Positions 32,874 to 37,228 of a DNA stretch of 37,228 bases are shown here, piece by piece. The DNA is from Bacteroidota bacterium (lineage in GTDB: Bacteria > Bacteroidota > Bacteroidia > Chitinophagales > LD1). The notes beneath the pieces are model-generated. The model did no database searches, was not told the origin of the DNA, and saw only the letters and a program-made list of their open reading frames with translations. The number at the start of each line of letters is the position of its first letter. Position 1 is the stretch's first letter. Location: NCBI GenBank assembly GCA_947461105.1, contig CANHIG010000006.1, positions 1-37,228 of the forward strand, given 5' to 3'. Both the position numbers and the translations under genes were made by a program.

Positions 32874-35708
32874 ATGCGAACTATCCTCACCATTTTATTT
32901 GCCGCTGTAATCAGTATGGCCAGCAATGCACAAACAGCTCCTGCTGTTGTTCCAAATCAAATATCAGGAATGGTAGGATTTTGGGATTTTGAGAATATCG
33001 GAAATCTAAATGAACCTACTTCCGGATTGGGTTCCGGTTTGGTAGTAAGTGGTTCCTCGGGCTCTATTACTCAAATTGCAGGACCGGAGGCTGGAGATAT
33101 GGCGATTACAAAAACTACCGGAAAGTATTTGAACTGTATTCATGGCATCGCTGCTAACGGAGGAGGCTCAACCAATGTCAATAAATACTCATTGCTTGTT
33201 GATTTTCGAGTACCCACTACTACTGATTGGAAATCTTTTTACCAAACTAATACTGCAAACTCTAATGATGGTGACTTTTTTATGAATAATACCGCTAATA
33301 TTGGTATTGCGGCAGTTGGTTATTCTCCCTCTTCTTTAATTGCCAACCAATGGTATCGCTTGTTGATTTCTGTTGATTGCGGTAATGAAGTATCTTATTA
33401 TATAGATGGGCAAAAATGGGTTTCAGGTAATCCGGATGTGCTAAATGGCCGATTTTCTTTAGATCTAAATGGCGTTTTGCTTTTTGCTGATGATAATGGT
33501 GAGGATGGTAATATGGACATTTCCAAAGTAGTTTTGTTTGATAGAGCTCTCAATGCTTCAGAAGCATTGCTTTTAGGAGGATATGGGCATAGTCCTAATG
33601 GTTCCTCACGCAGTATCTCGATGTCACCATATTTACAGACTCCAACTACTTCCTCAATATATATATCATGGCATTCGGTTAATAATGTTACCCCTGAAGT
33701 CAAATATGGCACAAGTGCTTCTAATTTGAATCAAACTGCCAGCGGCAGCTCACAACTGATTAATGGAAATGCCAATTACAGATGGCATACCGTGAAACTT
33801 ACTGGCTTATCACCCAATACGGAGTACTTCTATAAGTGCTATAGCGGTTCAGATTCTACGCCTACCGTATATCCTTTTAAAACTCAGGCTTTGCGAAGCA
33901 CTCCGGGTCAGCATTTCAGATTTATTGCACTTGGAGACAATCGTACCAATGTGGCTCAGTCGTCTAGCGAGGCAATAAATATTGCTGCTAAGCTCACCGA
34001 ACTATACGGTCCGGATTATCATAAATATGTTAATCTGATTTGTAGTGAGGGTGATATTGTAACCAGCGGTTCTGATGTTACTCAATACGAAAGAGAATAT
34101 TTCACACCTTTTGCACCACTCACAAAAAATATTCCTTCCATGATTTCTATCGGTAATCATGAAAACAATTCAACCATGTTTTTCGATTACATGAAGTATG
34201 AGGAGTTAACTGACGGTTATAGTGCGCCAAATCCTTACAATGAAAAGTTCTACCAGTTTTCTTTGGGGTCTTCTCAATTTCTGTTTTTAAATGCAAACAC
34301 GCTGTATAGAATTGCTCCTCAAACCACTTGGGTTAACGACCGTTTGAATGAATCCCAAAGCAATCCTGATATAGATTTTGTTTTCAGTTTTACCCATCAG
34401 CCAGGACATAGCGAAGTGTGGCCGGATGGCAATGAAAATTATGTGCAAACAAGTTTATTTGGTGCATTGAAAACGCATCATAAATCAGCCATTCATTTTG
34501 ACGGACACTCCCATAATTACGAAAGGGGCATTGTAGAAATGGTAAATTCCGACTCTACAAAACAACACGATATGCGTCAGGTGCTAAGTGGCGGAGCTGG
34601 TTCTGCGTTGGATAGATGGGGTATGTATTCAAATCAAACCAATTATTATGAAATTAATAAGAGCATGGACATCTACTGCTGGACATTGATAGATATTGAT
34701 ATTGACAATAAATCATACAAAGGATGGACTTATAGTTTTGGTAATGCCTCTGCACCCAAAAGCAATATAATTGTTGATTCATTTTACAGGAAAATAAATC
34801 AGTCAGGTCCTTTAAAGGCTAAAGCAGCAGGAGTTGTAAACTCAAATCAGCTAGTAGCATTTCCGATGCAGGGAGTTGATTCAGCAATGACTTGTCATTT
34901 TCAGGTAACTGCTACTCCAGGGAATTATTCCACAGTAGCTTTAGATAGAAAGCAAGATAAATATGATGTATATGGAGATTCAGGAGCACCAAATTGGGCG
35001 CCTACCGATTTGAATGCTAATCTTGATATTAAGCGACTTTTATTTGGCGGATTAACATCTGGTCAAACTTATGGCTTCCGAGTTAGATACAAGGATAATA
35101 ACTTGGAATGGGGCAAGTGGTCTGATGAGAAAACGTTTGTTTTTTCTCCTGGCACATCTTCTAATGCAGTTGATTTTGTTGCGGATTCTTTAAATGTTCC
35201 GGTTGGTTACGCTGTTTCTTTTACTGATTTATCTGGAACTGCAGCTTCATCATGGGCATGGGATTTCAATAATGACGGAACAGTAGAAAGTACTACGCAA
35301 GATCCAACTTATTCCTACTCAACTCCCGGCTTCTATACCGTATCACTTAAAATAAATGGTTCAGGAGGAAGTGTAGCAACAAAAAATAGCTACATCCATG
35401 TTTATAGCGGGAATGGCATTGCAGATAATACAGAATCAATGGAGGTATCTGTCAGTCCAAATCCTTTTCAGTCAAATACTTCTATCCGTTTTGATTTGGA
35501 AAAAACACAAAATGTAGACATAACAATCAGCGATATTTCCGGAAAATTAGTTCGCAGATTACAACAATCGACTAAACTTAATTCAGGCGTTCAAAACTTA
35601 ACTTGGGATGGCAAATCTGATAGCGGTGCAAAGCTTGCATCAGGCTCATATTTTATTTCCATTAAGGGCGAAACAGTTAATACTACTAAAACTATTATTC
35701 TCGAGTAA
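32874..35708 (+). CDS. Secreted purple-acid-phosphatase-like metallophosphoesterase with LamG, PKD and T9SS type A sorting domains
   Basis: The 944-residue protein has a signal peptide (MRTILTILFAAVISMASNA), then a LamG/concanavalin-like domain (about 35-240, MVGFWDFENIG and WYRLLISVDCG). A PAP N-terminal/FN3 domain follows at about 245-335 (YLQTPTTSSIYISWHS). The metallophosphoesterase is at about 345-590, with ligands D355 (LGDNR), D394 (EGDIV), N428-H429 (GNHEN), H508 (THQPGHS) and H545/H547 (GHSHNYERG). An FN3-like stretch, a PKD domain (about 775-860, SWAWDFNNDG) and a type A sorting domain (SPNPFQSNTSIRF, SDSGAKLASGSYFISI) complete it. It probably hydrolyses phosphomonoesters or nucleotides outside the cell. 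It heads a tightly packed run: the MORN gene starts 1 nt after its stop. Confidence 0.92.
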   Translation: MRTILTILFAAVISMASNAQTAPAVVPNQISGMVGFWDFENIGNLNEPTSGLGSGLVVSGSSGSITQIAGPEAGDMAITKTTGKYLNCIHGIAANGGGSTNVNKYSLLVDFRVPTTTDWKSFYQTNTANSNDGDFFMNNTANIGIAAVGYSPSSLIANQWYRLLISVDCGNEVSYYIDGQKWVSGNPDVLNGRFSLDLNGVLLFADDNGEDGNMDISKVVLFDRALNASEALLLGGYGHSPNGSSRSISMSPYLQTPTTSSIYISWHSVNNVTPEVKYGTSASNLNQTASGSSQLINGNANYRWHTVKLTGLSPNTEYFYKCYSGSDSTPTVYPFKTQALRSTPGQHFRFIALGDNRTNVAQSSSEAINIAAKLTELYGPDYHKYVNLICSEGDIVTSGSDVTQYEREYFTPFAPLTKNIPSMISIGNHENNSTMFFDYMKYEELTDGYSAPNPYNEKFYQFSLGSSQFLFLNANTLYRIAPQTTWVNDRLNESQSNPDIDFVFSFTHQPGHSEVWPDGNENYVQTSLFGALKTHHKSAIHFDGHSHNYERGIVEMVNSDSTKQHDMRQVLSGGAGSALDRWGMYSNQTNYYEINKSMDIYCWTLIDIDIDNKSYKGWTYSFGNASAPKSNIIVDSFYRKINQSGPLKAKAAGVVNSNQLVAFPMQGVDSAMTCHFQVTATPGNYSTVALDRKQDKYDVYGDSGAPNWAPTDLNANLDIKRLLFGGLTSGQTYGFRVRYKDNNLEWGKWSDEKTFVFSPGTSSNAVDFVADSLNVPVGYAVSFTDLSGTAASSWAWDFNNDGTVESTTQDPTYSYSTPGFYTVSLKINGSGGSVATKNSYIHVYSGNGIADNTESMEVSVSPNPFQSNTSIRFDLEKTQNVDITISDISGKLVRRLQQSTKLNSGVQNLTWDGKSDSGAKLASGSYFISIKGETVNTTKTIILE

Positions 35709-35709
35709 A

Positions 35710-36624
35710 ATGAAATCTATTAATTTTTTACTTGCGCTGCTATTCATTTCCTTTTGTGTTCAGGCAGCTGATACTGATTCATTGAATGCAAAAGGAACTT
35801 CGGTGAAAGGGAAGAAGCAAAGCGAATGGACTTATTATCGTAATGATGGCACAGTTTCCTACCAATGTAATTATATAGATGATGTGTTGTATGGCAAATA
35901 CAAAGCATTTTTCTCCAATGGGAAGGTATCTTTAGAAGGCAACTTTCAGGCTGGGAAAGAAGTGGGCTTGTTTATTTCCTATTATGAAAATGGAAATGTA
36001 GCATCTAAAAAGAGCTACGATTTCGGAATGCTTTATGGCAAGTCAGAAGAATTTTACGAAAACGGAAATCCGTATCGGGAAGACTATTACAAAGAATATA
36101 AGCGGGTTGGATTCTGGAAGCAATGGTATGAAAACAAGCAGCTAAACTGGATAGCTGAATATAAGAATGGGCTTCAGACAGGAAATTATGTTTCTTATTA
36201 TGAGAATGGAAATAAGAAAGAGGAGGGCGCTTATGAAAATGATACCAGAATAGGGAAGTGGATTTACTATAACAAAGATGGAACTATTCAGCAAACCAGA
36301 AATTACAAAGGGGGGATGTTGACAGGGGTTAATGTTGTTTATTTTCCGGATGGAAAAGTAAAGGAAGAAACCCGCTATATTGATGATGAAAGGGAAGGCC
36401 CTTATACTTTGTATGATGATAGAGGTCAGGTGCTTGTTCGTAGTTCCTTTCAAAAAAATCTGGTGAATGGTCTTTGGGAAGATTTTTATCCTTCAGGACT
36501 AAGAAAATCAAAAGGTGTTTTTGTCAGAGGTCAAAGGGCTGGTTTATGGAAGTATTTCAATGAACAAGGGAAACTGGTGGAAAAGAAAAAGTATAAACTA
36601 AATCCAAATCAGGCTTCTTGGTAA
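35710..36624 (+). CDS. Exported MORN-repeat (YwqK-like) protein
   Basis: ATG 35710 is chosen over an upstream start at 35608 because it opens a clear signal peptide (MKSINFLLALLFISFCVQA) and lies 1 nt after the phosphatase stop. The 304-residue protein then has 11 consecutive repeats of about 24 residues with the pattern G-x-W/Y-x-x-Y-x-x-x-G-x-x-x-x-x-x-x-Y, for example GLFISYYENGNVASKKSYDF and GKWIYYNKDGTIQQTRNY. This is the MORN_2 type, which databases often label as a YwqK family antitoxin; the toxin-antitoxin label is not supported here because the protein is exported and no toxin is adjacent. The repeats form a beta-hairpin solenoid, usually for binding. Confidence 0.88.
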   Translation: MKSINFLLALLFISFCVQAADTDSLNAKGTSVKGKKQSEWTYYRNDGTVSYQCNYIDDVLYGKYKAFFSNGKVSLEGNFQAGKEVGLFISYYENGNVASKKSYDFGMLYGKSEEFYENGNPYREDYYKEYKRVGFWKQWYENKQLNWIAEYKNGLQTGNYVSYYENGNKKEEGAYENDTRIGKWIYYNKDGTIQQTRNYKGGMLTGVNVVYFPDGKVKEETRYIDDEREGPYTLYDDRGQVLVRSSFQKNLVNGLWEDFYPSGLRKSKGVFVRGQRAGLWKYFNEQGKLVEKKKYKLNPNQASW

Positions 36625-37061
36625 AGTTTAGTTTTCTAGCTCTTCATATTCTTTTCGGAGTTGCAGGTACATTCTTGGCTGCAATAGCTTTGCATTTTCG
36701 CTTGCTCAATGATGGTAAGAAAGTCAATCAATTTGCTTTTTATGAGTTTCTGTCTTCTATGCTGGCTTTAGTTACTGCTGGTGTTTATTACATTATATTT
36801 TATCAACCCGATAAGGCGATTATTATAAACGGCAAATTTCCGTTAGCCCACGAACTGTTTATGGAGGTGAAAGAACATGTTTTTATTATGTTCTTTTTGT
36901 TGAGCTTGTATTTGCAATTTAGATTTTGGTTTACGGAAACAGAGAAAGACATTTCATTCATTAAAGAGAGCAAGACTGTTTTGATTCTGATTATTTTTCT
37001 TGGGGTTTTCATGTCAGTGATGGGGATACTTGTCAATATTGGCTTTAGAGTAAATCAATAA
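36618..37061 (+). CDS. Four-helix membrane protein of unknown function
   Basis: The frame starts at TTG 36618, overlapping the MORN gene stop by 7 bases; there is no ATG or GTG before the first membrane helix, so the weak start appears real and coupled. Four transmembrane helices are predicted by eye at about 4-27, 38-62, 86-104 and 120-143. Histidines H10, H26, H78 and H87 lie in or next to helices, which is compatible with heme or metal binding but proves nothing. I do not recognise the family. The next gene begins 1 nt after its stop. Confidence 0.72.
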   Translation: MVKFSFLALHILFGVAGTFLAAIALHFRLLNDGKKVNQFAFYEFLSSMLALVTAGVYYIIFYQPDKAIIINGKFPLAHELFMEVKEHVFIMFFLLSLYLQFRFWFTETEKDISFIKESKTVLILIIFLGVFMSVMGILVNIGFRVNQ

Positions 37062-37062
37062 G

Positions 37063-37228
37063 ATGGGCAATAAAACTTCTTTTAGTAAATCATCACTCCA
37101 AATTTCATTTCTACTCTGTAGTGTTATAAATGTATTTTTTACAATAACCAAGGAGTTTAACGCTGAATTAAATCAAACATTAAAAAGTGTATTTTCTAAC
37201 TCATGGTTTGGGCAAATGCTCATTATGA
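37063..37228 (+). CDS. Start of an unidentified gene, cut by the window edge
   Basis: ATG 37063 lies 1 nt after the previous stop and opens a frame still open at the window end (55 codons). The N-terminus MGNKTSFSKSSLQISFLLCS continues into VINVFFTITKEFNAELNQTL. It has a hydrophobic stretch at about 13-29 and later WFGQMLIM, so the product may be a membrane protein. Too little is visible to name it. Its position suggests it belongs to the same operon as the phosphatase, MORN and four-helix genes. Confidence 0.6.
   Translation, partial: MGNKTSFSKSSLQISFLLCSVINVFFTITKEFNAELNQTLKSVFSNSWFGQMLIM

Noticed and set aside
35710-36624. MORN-repeat protein as a YwqK-type antitoxin in a toxin-antitoxin system
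   Set aside because: It has a signal peptide, lies in an operon with a secreted phosphatase and no toxin gene is adjacent; the antitoxin label comes from database naming rather than evidence.
1-37228. CRISPR arrays, tRNA or rRNA genes, insertion sequences, prophage or defence islands
   Set aside because: No regularly spaced repeats, cloverleaf-like segments, transposase, integrase or restriction/defence genes were seen; gaps between genes are too short to hide most of them.

Overview
The window looks like an ordinary, AT-rich chromosomal segment of a member of the Bacteroidota (Bacteroidetes). The lineage call rests on several independent signs: type IX secretion system (T9SS) cargo with type B and type A sorting domains, a PorP/SprF protein, a PorE-like TPR/PD40/OmpA protein, PorZ, a DUF4290 protein, ribosomal protein THX, a Bacteroidota-type LspA and IleRS, and TAnnTTTG promoter boxes. 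It is probably a Chitinophagales- or Sphingobacteriales-like bacterium, but the order is a guess. I found no tRNA, rRNA, CRISPR array, insertion sequence, integrase or prophage gene. No stretch longer than about 215 bases lacks a gene.

Layout. 1-5423 (+) is a three-gene surface module: the 3' part of a large beta-propeller/PKD adhesin with a type B sorting domain, then PorP/SprF, then a PorE-like protein. 5474-8356 holds an RluB-type pseudouridine synthase, a convergent NADPH:FMN reductase, a small membrane-anchored conserved protein and a DEDDy PolB-like exonuclease. 8360-15586 is mostly on the minus strand: an HSL-type esterase, a secreted carboxypeptidase-regulatory-like protein, a 2-oxoglutarate/Fe(II) dioxygenase, a GT-C-like membrane protein, a DUF4290 protein and a PcrA/UvrD helicase. 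A 129-bp divergent region with two inverted repeats separates the helicase from a Fic protein that has both an inhibitory helix and a C-terminal HTH-like domain. Then come, on minus, a LOG-family phosphoribohydrolase, a sodium:solute symporter, THX with a long Lys/Ala/Pro tail, and a 41-residue lipoprotein gene.

19341-24902 carries a MurG-like glycosyltransferase plus diacylglycerol kinase pair (+) facing an ileS-lspA operon (-). 25117-29404 has porZ (+) facing a YfhO-like membrane protein (-). recO, murA, a fructosamine-kinase-like gene and a small conserved ORF follow on plus. The right end is a very tightly packed run: a secreted purple-acid-phosphatase-like protein with a type A sorting domain, an 11-repeat MORN-type protein, a four-helix membrane protein and a gene cut by the window edge.

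How it fits together. The recurring theme is the cell envelope: T9SS components and cargo, lipoprotein processing (lspA), peptidoglycan precursor synthesis (murA) and lipid recycling (dgkA). These are mixed with housekeeping repair and translation genes (pcrA, recO, ileS, rluB). I do not see a clear undescribed multi-gene system. The best leads are the possibly self-regulated Fic gene, the histone-H1-like tail on THX, the unlisted small lipoprotein, the tight phosphatase/MORN operon, and lineage-typical active-site substitutions in MurA and IleRS.
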